A stretch of 64,000 nt of DNA, from NCBI GenBank assembly GCA_030374805.1, contig JARGSG010000042.1:310001-374000 (forward strand), written 5' to 3'. Positions 1 through 10,772 of the stretch are shown piece after piece. Made by a program: the position numbers and the translations under genes. Position 1 is the first letter of the stretch. The number at the start of each line of letters is the position of its first letter. The notes under the pieces are model-generated. The model saw only the letters and a program-made list of their open reading frames with translations, did not search any database and was not told where the DNA came from. The DNA comes from Gracilaria gracilis. Taxonomy: Eukaryota; Rhodophyta; Florideophyceae; Gracilariales; Gracilariaceae.

Positions 1-42
1 TCTGTTGGAAACTGCAAAATATTTACCGTCCCTCCGTCGTAC

Positions 43-822
43 ATGCCCACTCATGAAAATGGATATGCTTCGTTTATTAACTTGGACGGTTATGGTTTAA
101 CAGAAGAAACCTTCTGTGGGACTTCGCCCTACTCAATGAGGTCAAAGACTACGAGGAAATCCTCTGTTTATTTACTTGGGAATCGATTGCAAGTAACGAA
201 AAAAACTTTTCTGTGTTCTGGCATCAAATGCTGCTCAACCAGCGTCGCCCGATGCAAGCAGCCTCACGCCGGTCAGTGGAAATCCGCTCCGGAGAAAACT
301 ATGACGAACGAAGAAAGTGTGGCGGAGACGAAGATAAGTGATAATCGTTCAACAAGTTCCCAATATCCTCCAAATGAAAGTGAGGGAAATTATGTTCAGG
401 AGATATATTATGTAAAGAAAGATGCTAGTTGCCCTTCTTATCGAAGAAATAATTCAAATCATCCGCTCGAGCCAAGCATATATCCATATGGTGTGTCTCA
501 ACGAGAAAATTATGGCATTGATGGAAATGATATATCGGAGTATGACAGAAGCCTGGCCAAACAGGTCTTTTTCTTTGCACAGAACGCTTTCCATCTTCTG
601 TGCAAACACGTTGACTTTGTTTCGAACTTGGATCAGCTCGAATCATTACAACATGCCGAGAATCCGCAAAAGAGATCTCCGAACTGGGTTTTCAAGGTGG
701 GGAAAATGAAATATATCAAGGACGCAAGTAGAAGGCTTGTTGGTTCAAAACTACCAGACTTTATTGGTTGCTCACATTTTGGTGAACAAGGAATCAGGGA
801 TCCAAAAAAAGCTCCCTGGTAA
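43..822 (+). pseudogene. Possible N-terminal part of MULE-like transposase
   Basis: An open frame of 259 codons with a true ATG lies directly upstream of recognisable MULE transposase pieces on the same strand. It is not similar to a family I can name. It has a cysteine/histidine cluster near residues 57-75 (C-x4-CC...C...H), which would fit the zinc-binding N-terminus common in MULE transposases. That reading rests on position and is an inference. The next piece starts 260 bases downstream in another frame, with no obvious gene between, so the element appears broken. It could instead be an unrelated hypothetical gene. Confidence 0.3.
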
Positions 823-1082
823 AGTTACCGCCCCACTTACAAGGAGCGAACCCCCAGCTTGCATGTCGTTTGGTTGCAATGGCACAACATGGTATCTTCC
901 CCGAAAGCTCCCCTGCAAGTGAAAATTGCCCACCATATCCATTAAGCAACCGCGGGAAGTTCTGCACACGACCAGTACATCTCCAAGAGTCCCCAACATT
1001 AGTGCATCTCAAATGTGATGTCAAATATCATTACTTTCTTATGAAGAACAATGGGTCGGAAGGATATTTTTCATAGGCAGTT

Positions 1083-1769
1083 GTGGGTGGTACTGGAACG
1101 CATAAACACATTTGGTCCGTAATGAAGCCATCTCAAAAATTGGTTCACAGATTTATATCAAATCTTTGTGAGGAATCTAAAATTCTCACCGGTTCTATGA
1201 TTCTTCAAAAGCTTGAGGAAAAGTTTGGCTGTGCACCATGCCCTGCAACCGTGGAGAGTATCCGGAGAACCATTCGGAAAGAGCGAAATCCCACTGGAAA
1301 GTCATTTGCAGCCTTTCTCGAGGCCTTTCATTCTCAAAAGCAGATTGTTGGGAGTGGACATTGCTACGTTCTTTCAATTGAAGACCACAGGGAAAGTGAT
1401 GAATTCAAACAGACCCGAGAGCAGAAAGGTATATCCGTTATATTTGGTGAGCCAAAGCTGTTAGATAAGACTGCCAGAAGTCCTAGATTTGGTTGCGATG
1501 GAACATTTGGAATTGTGAACGCGTATGATGAGAACGGTGAACTCTTGGTATTTGAATTGGTTTCAATTGTTGCTAAAGATGAAGATACTTGATGCATTTA
1601 CTCTATAATGCATCAGCTTTGCACGAGAAAGACGATAAATTTACGCTCATTGATTTTTCTTGATTTCTTTAAGCAGTTACGGTATCGCGGCCTTCGTGGT
1701 CTACTCTGTGCATCGGGCAAAGAACGTCTTACAATGGCTACAGACTTTGAAACAACATATTTCTTTTAG
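1083..1769 (+). pseudogene. MULE-like transposase, catalytic region (broken)
   Basis: The frame from 1083 to 1592 opens with a GTG, so it has no real start. It ends with the signature CDGTFGIVNAYDENGELLVF, the first catalytic Asp block (D-G-TF) of MULE-type DDE transposases. After a stop and frame change, 1672-1769 encodes TMATDFETTYFF, which matches the second catalytic block of the family (tDFE). The order and spacing of these blocks are as in MULE transposases. Stops and frame changes between them mark it as a dead copy. The family is distinct from the second MULE at 13.1-26.7 kb. Confidence 0.55.
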
Positions 1770-2226
1770 CTTAGCCCCGACTCTGAGCGAGGAATTTAGG
1801 TCAGGGACTGTTATTGAATATTTGAAGGCAATTACAGTGGGATGTGACTTTGATGCAAAGCGGTGCATTATGGAAAAGTGTAACTTGGAGAACGAGCGAG
1901 GTCTTTTTCGACGGGCAATAGGAACACGAGACCTGAAATCTTGTGAAGAATGCAATACAGCGCTAGATTATATGAGATGCATTGGTGGGAAGTGGGAGTC
2001 CTTCTCAAACTGGTTGAGAAGCAACCAGTGTGCTTTCATACTAGGGTTTCAGAAGCTGAACTCCTCCATTCCTGTCGGAGAAAGACATCTTGCACTTCTC
2101 TTTGATACGAATGCAAACGAATCTTACCACAACAGAGTGAAGTCATTGCCACATTGCGCAATGAAACGTGGCCGAGGACTGGAGTTTCTGGACGCAATGC
2201 AGTTGTTGAGGGATCTCGACCAGTGA
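1660..2226 (+). pseudogene. MULE-like transposase, C-terminal part (broken)
   Basis: An open frame of 188 codons overlaps the end of the catalytic block in another frame. Near its end it has TNANESYHNRVKSL, matching the TNN-x-E-x-H-x-x-LK block that carries the third acidic residue in many DDE transposases. It follows the first two catalytic blocks at a normal distance, so the three fragments together look like one degraded MULE. About 60 bases after its stop the sequence becomes the protease region of a Ty3 retrotransposon, so the transposon's 3' end is missing or overwritten. Confidence 0.5.
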
Positions 2227-2289
2227 GATGCATCAAATCTATGCAAAACCACGTCTTTAGATGGTTACCAAAAAACGTCACGACCTGAG

Positions 2290-3270
2290 TTGAGACGTAC
2301 ACAATCCAAGGCGCATAAGAGAAATCCTACCGGAGTTATCGTCCTTGATGACAATGAAGTTGCGACGCAACAACCAAAGAAGGCTCAGAAGGCTAAACAG
2401 ACTTCAAGAACTCGAAAGTGCGCAGCCCCACCTACCAGAACAATCGACGAGTTGAACTCGAAGATAGAGAGACTCTCCCAGGTCCGAATCCTCTCGAGGA
2501 AACAGGCCGTCGAAGACGTGAACTCAGAACACCTTGATGTTCTTGGTCAACCGTGGATACGGGTAAGAAATAACCGGTTCCCGGATAGAGTTATGGTGAC
2601 GGCCAAAAGCAATTACAAGGTCTATGCCGGCCTTGGCCTCCCACCCCAATATATGGTGCGTTATCTCACTGTATTAGATACAGGCGCAAGTCCGAAATTC
2701 ATTGTTGAGACAGCATTGCCACCCGCCTTGTGGTCACACATTCGCCGTGGCGACATTCCTGACGTCGCTGACGCGAATAACAACCCGTTGTCAACGGTAG
2801 GATACATTGAGTTGGTAGTCCGCTTGGGCTCATGCGTGGTGAAGCTCGAATTTGTCGTTTGTCGGTCCCTGGCCGCCCCAGTCATTCTGGGTTGTGACTT
2901 TTGCGACCGCTTTGTCGATGCCATTAGGCCCCGCCAGAGGCGTGTTGAAATGGAAGATGGTTCGTCCGTGCCGATTGTTTGTCGTCCTTTGAGGCATGCC
3001 CCCAAGAAGCATGTACCTCTACCTGCAGCGCAGGAAGCACCACCGAGTTCTCGAAAATCTACAAAGCTTCGTGCTGCCTCCGCGACACGCGTGCCTCCAG
3101 AGTCTCAAGCCTGGGTACAGGTGAATTCTCGTCAACACGGTTTACGAATCGTCCAGCCATTGCCGTCGTTGTATGATAAATACTCTCTTGCCACTGCTAA
3201 TAAAGTGGTCCAGGTGGAACCGGATACTCCGTTTTACGTGTTGATAGCCAATCTAGGCAAAATAACCTAG
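2290..3270 (+). pseudogene. E1 retrotransposon protease
   Basis: The frame (326 codons, opening on TTG) contains the retropepsin active site LDTGAS at about residues 130-135 and the later hydrophobic-Gly block VILGCDF near residue 195. Both are expected in Ty3 protease. The first ~35 residues are lysine-rich and may belong to the flanking MULE rather than the retroelement. The frame ends in a TAG at 3268, and the same frame continues as 3277-3564, so the stop is a mutation inside a longer gag-pol type frame. Confidence 0.75.
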
Positions 3271-3276
3271 TATCTG

Positions 3277-4333
3277 GTGAAAAACCAAGTGATTGGCTCG
3301 GTCATGCCGCATCCAACTGCGTTGGTACCGACGAAGATGACTGCTGCCGATGTGCTCGGAATCGTTCACTCTAAGGAGGGGGAGAAGTCTGAATCTCATT
3401 CGTCTCCGTCGGCGAGTCTCTCCGGTCAGCAACCTGTTAAGACAGAGAAGACACGCGTTCTGACGAGTTACGACCAATTGGACCCAGTGAAGGAATTGGA
3501 AGAACTCGACCTCGGACATGTTCCGGAGACACACCGCAAACGACTGCGCGATATGATTCTTTAATTCACCCCAATGTAGGATGGTTCTTTCCGAGAGATA
3601 AATACCACGGAACACCGGATTGATCTTCTTCCGAACTCTCGGCCAGTAGCCCAACATCCGTACAGGGCAGGGCCCAAGGCCAGAGAAGAAGAGCAATTTC
3701 AGGTGGACAAGATGCTCCGTGCAGGAGTTATAGAACCGGCACATTCGCCGTGGGCATCACCAGTGGTACTGGCTCCGAAACCGGATTGTTCCTGGCGCTT
3801 CTGTATCGACTATCGTCGTCTCAACGCCCTTACCGTCAAGGACGTGTACCCTATTCCACGTATGGATGAATACATCGATTCTCACGGGAATGCTACCGTA
3901 TACACGGCATTGGATGATAACTGGTGATACTGGCAGTTTCCTTTTGAGAAAGCAGGATCAGGGCAAGACAGCGTTTGTCTGCCATTCTGGCCTCTATTGT
4001 TTTAAACGGATGCCCTTTGGTTTAACCAATGCTCCTGCTACTTTTCAGCGTGCTATTGATATCTTACTGGCCCGCTTCAAGTGGCGTACTTGTCTCGTCT
4101 ACCTTGACGACGTCATTCTATTCTCAGATAATCTGTATGATCACCTCACACATGTGAGAGACATAATGGCCACGTTACGGGACGCCGTAGTGACACTCAA
4201 GCTGAGGAAATGCGAATTCTTCACAGATACTGTCAAGTCGCGGGGTCCCATAATCCGTCTTGGACGTGTCATGATCGAGGAAGCTCGTGTGAAGTCACTG
4301 AAACAGGCCACGGAACCGACTACCCAGACATAA
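3277..4333 (+). pseudogene. E1 reverse transcriptase (stops and frameshift)
   Basis: Frame +1 carries a linker to 3564 (stop), then from 3703 the RT fingers motif WRFCIDYRRLNALTVKD and the palm approach TALDDN, ending in TGA at 3925. A frameshift near 3945-3960 moves the gene to frame +2, where FKRMPFGLTNAPATFQ and the catalytic LVYLDDVILF (YxDD intact) follow. It ends in TAA at 4331 where other elements read T-E-LRSFLGL. The enzyme would copy the element RNA in the cytoplasm. With two stops and a shift this copy cannot make it. Confidence 0.85.
3372..3383 (+). other. E1 central polypurine tract candidate (TAAGGAGGGGGA)
   Basis: The 12-mer TAAGGAGGGGGA is identical to the tract next to the candidate 3' LTR of this element (9817-9828). 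It is also identical to two copies in element E2 (minus strand, 21164-21175 and 17890-17901). It sits between the protease and reverse transcriptase coding regions, inside a peptide read as HSKEGEKSES. The match to the 3' tract suggests a second plus-strand priming site, as known for lentiviral and Ty1 central tracts. Priming itself is an inference. Confidence 0.6.
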
Positions 4334-4387
4334 CTGAGATTCTTTCTAGGATTAGTCAACGTCTATAGACGGTTAATTCCAAACTTC

Positions 4388-5443
4388 GTGGACATTGCGG
4401 CACCTCTCAATGCGCCTCTGCGGAAGGGTCAACCGCCGAAGCTGGACCCATTCACGTCTACTCAGACGGAAGCCTTTAGGTCTCTCAAAAAGGCTGTAAC
4501 CAGGGCACCAGTATTGTCACTACCGAAACCGGGACTTTCATATACCGTGGACACGGATTCTAGTGACTACCAGGTAGGCTGCGCCTTGTTTCAAACCACC
4601 CCAGAGGAAGAACGCAAGCCAATTGGGTACCGGTCCCGTTCGTTGAATGTGCATGAGAAGAAGTACTCCGTCTCGGAGCAGGTACGTCTTGCAGTAGTGT
4701 GCGCGTTATGCACACTACACCCCTACCTCATGGGTGCTCATTTCACCGTTTACACAGATCACTCATCATTGAGATGGCTACTCTCCATATCGGAGCCTTC
4801 AGGCCGCTTAATGCGTTGGAGAATGCGTCTTGCAGAGTTCGACTTCGACGCCGCCTACAAGAAGGGCGCCAACAATACACAAGCCGACGCCCTTTCTCGC
4901 CTACTCAACACAGAGAAAGCGTTAGCCGTCGATGAAGAGGAAATACCCTGCTTCGCAGTTGACAACTACACCGCCGGTGAACTGGATGATATCGAAGAGG
5001 AATGGCCAGACGAACTGGATTTTGACCAGGAACTGGATGACCTACTCGATGTCAGCGAAAGTGCGAACTCCCTACCAAGGAACGACGTGCCCGTCACAAC
5101 GAAGAAGATGGTTAGGGAACAAATCAGCGATCACTACTGCACGAAGATTCGGGCGCAACTCAATGGAGGAGCTGATCTCCCCTTTGGGGTGAATGATATT
5201 GGATATCTCGTTCGCACGGTAACTGGAAACCTACAAATAGTGGTGCCACACGCCCTACAATCTCGGATGTTACACTTATCACATTATGCCGAACTAAGTG
5301 GCCACGTCGGAGGACAGAAACTGTACCTTACATTGCGAAGGAAATTCTACTGGCCAGCAATGGCTGTGGATTGCTACGCAACTGTGCGGTTCTGCCCCGA
5401 GTGTGCTCGGAATCGCGTCAAGCTTCGCCGCCATGCGACCTAG
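4388..5443 (+). pseudogene. E1 RNase H and integrase zinc finger
   Basis: This 351-codon piece is in the same frame as the downstream half of RT. Residues ~50-60 (YTVDTDSSDYQVGCAL) and ~120-130 (YTDHSSLRWLL) are the RNase H signatures of Ty3 elements. An acidic spacer follows (residues ~195-225). The C-terminus has the H-x4-H...C-x2-C integrase zinc finger: HYAELSGH, then FCPECAR. A TAG at 5441 separates it from the integrase core, which continues in the same frame. Confidence 0.85.
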
Positions 5444-5494
5444 TTGAAGCTCTTCCCCGCAACGGCGCCCCTATAATTCGTAGCTATCAATATT

Positions 5495-5977
5495 TTGGGA
5501 CCCTTCCTAGCTACTAAGCGGCGTAACAAATTTCTACTCGTGATCACGGATCGTTTCTTGAAGCTCGTTCGTACCGTACCATTACGAAGAACCACGTCAT
5601 TGACGGTTGCGCAAGCATTAGTCACCCATTGGGCATTCGTCTACGGCCCACCGGTGAATCTACTCTCCGACACCGGGAAACAGTTTGCCTCCCGGCTCTT
5701 CGGAGATGTATGCAGAATTCTGGATATGAAGAATCTCTTCACCACAACCTACCACCCCCAGTGTAATGGGCAGGCTGAACGGTTTAACCGGACGCTGTTA
5801 GCAGCACTCCGTTCGTACGTAGCCGATCCCCCAACCACGTGGGACCTGTTCACCGATGTGCTGATATTCGCATACAACACTCAGGTACACCGTACTACGG
5901 GATTGACTCCATTTGAATTGGTTCTGTCTCGCACCCCACCGCCCGTGGCGCTCGAAGCACAGCCAACGCTGAATTAA
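5495..5977 (+). pseudogene. E1 integrase catalytic core
   Basis: Integrase core of the retroviral DDE type. The first Asp is in LVITDRF, the second in LLSDTGKQFAS, and the Glu in NGQAERFNRTL, with normal spacing. It would insert element cDNA into the genome. It is continuous in frame with 4388-5443 except for stops at 5441 and about 5474, and it ends at TAA 5975. The downstream frame resumes and reaches the chromodomain. Confidence 0.85.
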
Positions 5978-6133
5978 TTTCCTTCGACGAAGGGATACAG
6001 GGAAACCTGGAAGACATGGCTTACCAAGCTGGTCCCAGCACAACGGTCAATGGCCCGGTCACAAGCCGCGTACAAGCGTGATTTCGATGAGCGAGCCCCT
6101 TGAAGACCACCCGCCCTTAAAGAAAAGAACTAT

Positions 6134-7660
6134 GTGTTCATCCGTAAGAATTATTGGAACCCAGGCAAGGAGAAACGTTACAAGCTCTCACCCGTCGCCG
6201 ACGGTCCCTTTAAGACAATTGCTGTGGAATCCGACACTGTCGTAGTGGAGATGGGTCAGCAACACGAACGCATTTCACGCGATCGCGTGGTTTTTGCACC
6301 CCCGCCTGCGGGAAACGACCCATCAAGTGGACAGTCTACCGCAGAAGCGGAAACGAACACTACGGACCCACCGGACCCACCCTCGATCGACCGCCCTAGA
6401 GAGGTACCACACCCTAGCAGGGGTCTCTCGGATTTGCCGATGTTATCGGACTCTACGCGCCCTGGCGCTTCGCCGTCTGAAGCCCCGCCATCTGGCGTAA
6501 TTATTCGCCGCCTCGGCGCGTTGACATCCACTCCCTATTTCGCTCCATCTAAGGAGAGGGAGGGACTCATTGATCGTCATGCTTCCGCGCTGTCGCGTGA
6601 GGAACACCGTGTGGCACGGAAGAGAGACACCGCTAATGCGCAATCAAAGCCCTTTTGGGAGCCTGGTGCCTCGGCAAGGTCGCTGCGCATCAACGCAGAA
6701 GCGGAATCGTCACCAGACACTACCGCCGTGCGGGACAGGACCGAGGAGACTCAGTCGTTACCGGCGAAGCCGTTGCCTACGCCAAATAGCGCGCCCGGAA
6801 TGACTACGTCGCATAACGGAGTGGAAACACCGCCTAAGGTGTCGTTGAGCTCGCACGTCCAAGACGGAAAAGATTCGTCGGAGACTAAGTCGCCCAACAC
6901 GCCTGAGGCGGACCACACATTGCACACGTCGCTAAATGCCCAGCAGAAAAGTGCCAACCGTAGCACACGGAATACACCTGTAAGGTAGATCAGCTCAGCG
7001 AGCGAACTACGACGACAAACCGAGCTGACCCCTCCCGTGCATACGGGGGCGGAAAACGCCACGGCGCAAACCAATGACGGCCACCCGTTGACAACGTCAC
7101 GTGCCATCACGGCGAGGCCAGTTCAATCAGGGTTACCGTTGACGCGAGCCCTTTCGACGCCACACACAACTCCGTCGAAACGGTTGCTACCACGCAAACT
7201 TGCGGTACGCCCACCTGAGACTCCCGCGGGAGAAGGAACTCTACCGGAACAAGGAAACGGGAACACCGACACCGCGAGACGCGTGACAACCGACTCAAGT
7301 AGGGGACCACACCGCGAAGGTACAATGCCACCAACCTTGTGGGACACAACACGGTCTAACCGGAACATCGACGCAGTGCCACACACGGTGAAGCCGCCGG
7401 AGAGCTCTCCAAAGCAGGATGTCGTAATCACACGGCAAGGGCGGGAAGTCTTCCGACAGGAGTTCGTAGTCGACCACATAGTGGAACAATCATACCACCA
7501 GTTGGAGTACATACAGTATCTTGTGCGTTGGTACGGCTACGGACCCGAGGCTGACTCGGATGAGCCAATCGAGCATCTCCCACGATCGAAAGTGGTGCAG
7601 TACCATCGGCGTACTCTCACGGGTCTCCCGGCGACAATTGTCAACGCTCAAGTGGGTTAA
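6134..7660 (+). pseudogene. E1 integrase C-terminus, low-complexity linker, chromodomain
   Basis: The same +2 frame continues. The piece 6134-6988 starts with an integrase C-terminal module (GPFKTIAVESDTV) followed by a long Pro/Thr/Ser-rich linker. After a stop at 6986 the frame 7037-7660 ends in a chromodomain-like segment, with YIQYLVRWYGYGPE at about residues 155-170 and PIEHLPRSKVVQYH behind it. Chromodomains on Ty3 integrases direct insertion to marked chromatin. The linker is unusually long (about 400 residues). The chromodomain aromatic cage is only partly conserved. Confidence 0.7.
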
Positions 7661-7821
7661 CATGCCCCGAAGGGGAAGAAGCTAGCTCACTGAGAAGGAA
7701 GTTGAGAAGTGGGAGAAGGCGAAGCTGGCACTTTGGAAAGGAAACAAAATACGTCATAGACGGAAGTAGGTTTAATGGCCGTCAAGGCTATATCCTACAA
7801 CAACACCGCATAGCGGGAATC

Positions 7822-7832
7822 AGGAGGAAGAT
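7822..7832 (+). other. Purine tract AGGAGGAAGAT after E1 pol
   Basis: This 11-mer lies between the end of E1 pol and the stop codon of the antisense ORF. The same 11-mer is found on the minus strand at 14263-14273, directly next to the 3' LTR of element E2. Purine-rich tracts prime plus-strand synthesis next to LTRs, so this may be a relic or internal priming site. Chance similarity of two purine runs is possible. Confidence 0.35.
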
Positions 7833-7835
7833 GGA

Positions 7836-9795
7836 CTAAGCCCCCGACCCTTGGTTGGAAGGGCCCGGAGCGCCGTCACCAGTACTCCCATTGCTGGGAT
7901 TGGATCCGCCAGTAAGGCGTGCAGCCAACGCGTCCCGCATTGCGGCAACGCCCCCGCTCGCGACAGTTGCGGAAAGCCCAACTCCTCGGAGGAACTGAGC
8001 GATCACAGCCGCCTCACTGGTACCACCCCGAGAGGGGAGGACGGCAGGCACCTCGATTACAACTGGTTCGTCCGGAACGGAAGCCACCACGGCACCTACC
8101 GACGAAGGTTCGGGCGCGGGTGGATTCATCGGTTCAGCCGTCGCCATTCCCGGCGCTGCCGTGTCATTAGAGGTCGGCTCAGCCGCGTTGGCGGAAGGAA
8201 CCTCTTCGACTTTGTCGTCATCATACCCCGTCTCGGGTTCGTCGTCCATCATTTGGTCGTCGTCACCGCCGTACGCGTGGTAAAAATCGTCGGCGTCGAC
8301 GAAGCCGACGAGATGCCCGTAAGGGATATACCTCGGAGCCATCCGGAGAGCTGCCGCTTCAGCTGCGGTGATCTCTTGCACCTCCCGGGGATTGAGAAAG
8401 ATGAAGTCTCCCGCCAATAGCGTGCGTCGTCTCGGAGACCGGTCGAAACCGCCGTCTTCGTGACCGCGGCCGCTCTGAGCGAAGGGCACGCTGGCCTAAA
8501 CAACTCGGTCGACTACGTCGAGGAGCCCACGAACTTCTTCGGCATTGTTTGTCACCTCCCAGAGGGACCCGCAACGAGAGTTCTTGGATGCATGCACGAA
8601 GGCGAGGCGGGACATACCACAGTCCATACTGGTCATATACTTCCCATAGAAGATAAGCCGCGATGCGGATTGCCCACTCGGTGAGCACCACGGACCACAG
8701 TCCGGAATACGGATCCTCGATGAGGCAGGAGCCCAGATAGGAGAGGACCTGGGGCAACTCCACGTAGCACCCGCGACACACCTCCACTGAGGACCACCAA
8801 GTGGGAATTGGAACGTAACGGCCCACCCGGTGATTGTGCCGGATTCGATTGATCTCCGGGTTTTGATACGGGAGGAGAAACCCGAAACGGGAACGCGCAC
8901 GACGCTCATCGCGGATGAAGTTCTGTAACTACCGCGAACGGGACTCCCGGCGAAGATACCTGAACTGCGCCCGGATGATTGGATGAATCCAACACACCGC
9001 CTCCTGGCGTACATTAGGACGTCCTCTCCAGAAGTAAGTCTCAACCACCGCCAAGCGGGCGCAATACGAAATCTTGCCTTTTGTACGGTACAACCGAAGA
9101 TCAAAGCTGATGGAATCAGGAAGTGAGAACTCGAAGTTCGCCCGGCTCTGCCGCGCAGAGCCCAAGCAAACCCATACCGCCTGAGCGGAAGCCAGCGACT
9201 CGCCGGAACGCCGCAAGATTGCGTGAGGAGGGACGGCAACCCGTACACGCCAATCCCATGAAGTGGTGAATAACGCCGGAAGATCCCCTGGATGGCGATC
9301 AGTACCGTCCGCATAGGACACGATAAGCTCCTCGTTGAAAACGGCTGTAAGATGAAACCACGGAGCAGTCCGGAAGATGTGCGCGTGAAAGCCAGGGTTC
9401 AGCCCGACTAGCTCGTCGTAGGAAGGCCACGGCACGTCATGCATGACGTGACCATGGGGCTGCTGCCCCGGAGAGAGAATGTGCCCGCCACTGGCGTTGA
9501 GTCCCTGGGACGCCCCAGAAGCATTGCCGCTTTGCGGAAGAAGTACGGAACGAAATCCAGAGAGGTATCCCGAGTTCGGAGGTTGACCTCTCATCGCGCG
9601 AGGCACTCGAGGAACGGGAAGGTTGGTAGTAACACCGCGAGAGCGAGTTGAAGACTGTTGTGAACCGGATTGATCGTCGCTGGAGCGAGGTTTGCACTTT
9701 GGTGTGATAGTGACTTGGTCTTCGCGAGGCGAGATGGAATCCGAAGACTTCGAGGATGCGCTTTTATGCCCACGGTTGGGAGTTTGACCCGCCAT
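7836..9795 (-). pseudogene. Antisense ORF of Ty3 element E1
   Basis: A long reading frame runs opposite to E1 gag-pol, between pol and the 3' polypurine tract. The first ATG is at 9795 (upstream starts are GTG). The frame runs to a stop at 8929, continues in the same frame over about 8826-8500, then shifts to another frame for 8489-7836. The N-terminus is Ser/Pro/Gly-rich. The middle is a globular-looking aromatic-rich part (for example ANFEFSLPDSISFDL). The C-terminal part has a strongly acidic stretch (DDDQMMDDEPETGYDDD). I recognise no family. E2 has an antisense ORF at the equivalent place. Additional antisense ORFs are known from some plant Ty3 elements. Confidence 0.55.
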
Positions 9796-9816
9796 CGCGA
9801 CGGCGTGGCTCACTCT

Positions 9817-9828
9817 TAAGGAGGGGGA
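9817..9828 (+). other. E1 3' polypurine tract (TAAGGAGGGGGA)
   Basis: The tract lies two bases before a TG dinucleotide at 9831 that would open the 3' LTR, and just upstream of the antisense ORF start. It is identical to the internal tract at 3372-3383. Position and sequence fit the plus-strand primer of an LTR retrotransposon. Confidence 0.65.
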
Positions 9829-9830
9829 TA

Positions 9831-10508
9831 TGAAGGACGACACTCTTTGGAGGCGATTTGAGGTACTTAGTTAATTTCCGCATCCTGCGTTAGAAGATAT
9901 ATATGAGGTACACCGCTATTAGCGTGTCGCCTCGCTGAGGTAATTTCCACACATTTACACGTGGATTGCACGGCTCGAAGCGCCGCTTAGCGGGTGTGAA
10001 TAGCACACGTGTAGCACGGATATGGCAGAGGCAGGGCACCCAGCATTTCTGTACTTAGATATTTTATAGATTATTTTGCCCGGCGCACCCACTGTCAGTG
10101 GTGCGCCGAGCTCAGTACTTAGAGGGTTGAGCACTGCTCCCCCAAGTAAACTGCCCCTTGCCAAGCAAGGGCTTCTGGCTCTACCTATCACGCCTTCGCA
10201 CATTGTTCACCTCCAAGTGAAGTGGCGACTGCGTTGTTCATGTATAGTTACCCACCTTTGTGGCGCTCAGAGTATAACCACTATTTGTGTGTCTCGTTCC
10301 GACCTATTGTCGTATACTCGCCACTGTATTGGGTTTGCTTTATTCTCTTTCTCTTTTCCCCACTCTGTTGGTTTGCTTTCTCCCCTTTTTGGGTTTCTCT
10401 TTTTGCCCTGTTCTCAGTGGCCCGTTTCCGACACCTTGTCGTTGCCGTGCTACTCTCTTTCGAGGACTCATCTCGTGACCGTGTGAACACGTGGATCTCT
10501 ACCGACTA
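9831..10508 (+). other. Candidate 3' LTR and spacer of E1
   Basis: Noncoding sequence follows the E1 polypurine tract and starts with TG. There is no second copy in the window, so the LTR end cannot be placed; 10,508 is only where coding-like sequence could resume. It contains a near-perfect hairpin at about 10,081-10,109 (arms around CACTGTCAGTG, one unpaired C). From about 10,300 to 10,410 it has a pyrimidine-rich run. The open frames here begin with GTG and look like composition artefacts. Confidence 0.35.
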
Positions 10509-10772
10509 CTAATCAGCCTCAAGGCTCTGACGCTTGTCGTGGTGGTTTGACCTCGGATTTACACCCGGCTTAGCTGTGTCATTCCCGGAGTGCTCCGTTC
10601 GCTGTGCTGCCCTGTCGAGGGGAAGATTCCGAACGTCTTCGTGAGCCTGCGCTTTTCCCGCCAAAGGCGTTGCTCCACACCGAGAAAGCGTCGTGCTCCG
10701 GCACGTCAACATGAAAATGCCGAAACCACTCCTCCCGCTGGCGCCCCCGGCCGCCGATCATGAGTGGCACGC

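Larger units (their letters stand above)
2400..9830 (+). mobile_element. Ty3/gypsy chromovirus E1, 5'-truncated, decayed
   Basis: The + strand encodes, in order, aspartic protease, reverse transcriptase, RNase H, integrase zinc finger, integrase core and a C-terminal chromodomain. This is the order of Ty3/gypsy chromoviruses. No gag and no 5' LTR lie upstream: MULE sequence runs to about 2,230, so the 5' end is truncated at a junction near 2,230-2,420. The pol frame has at least six in-frame stops and one frameshift, so the copy is dead. Downstream of pol is a long ORF on the opposite strand, then a polypurine tract at 9817-9828 and a TG at 9831 that probably starts the 3' LTR. No second LTR copy is in the window. 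Confidence 0.8.

Noticed and set aside
10222..10512. Hydrophobic ORF after E1
   Set aside because: It opens on GTG and its Phe/Leu richness is explained by a pyrimidine-rich noncoding tract.
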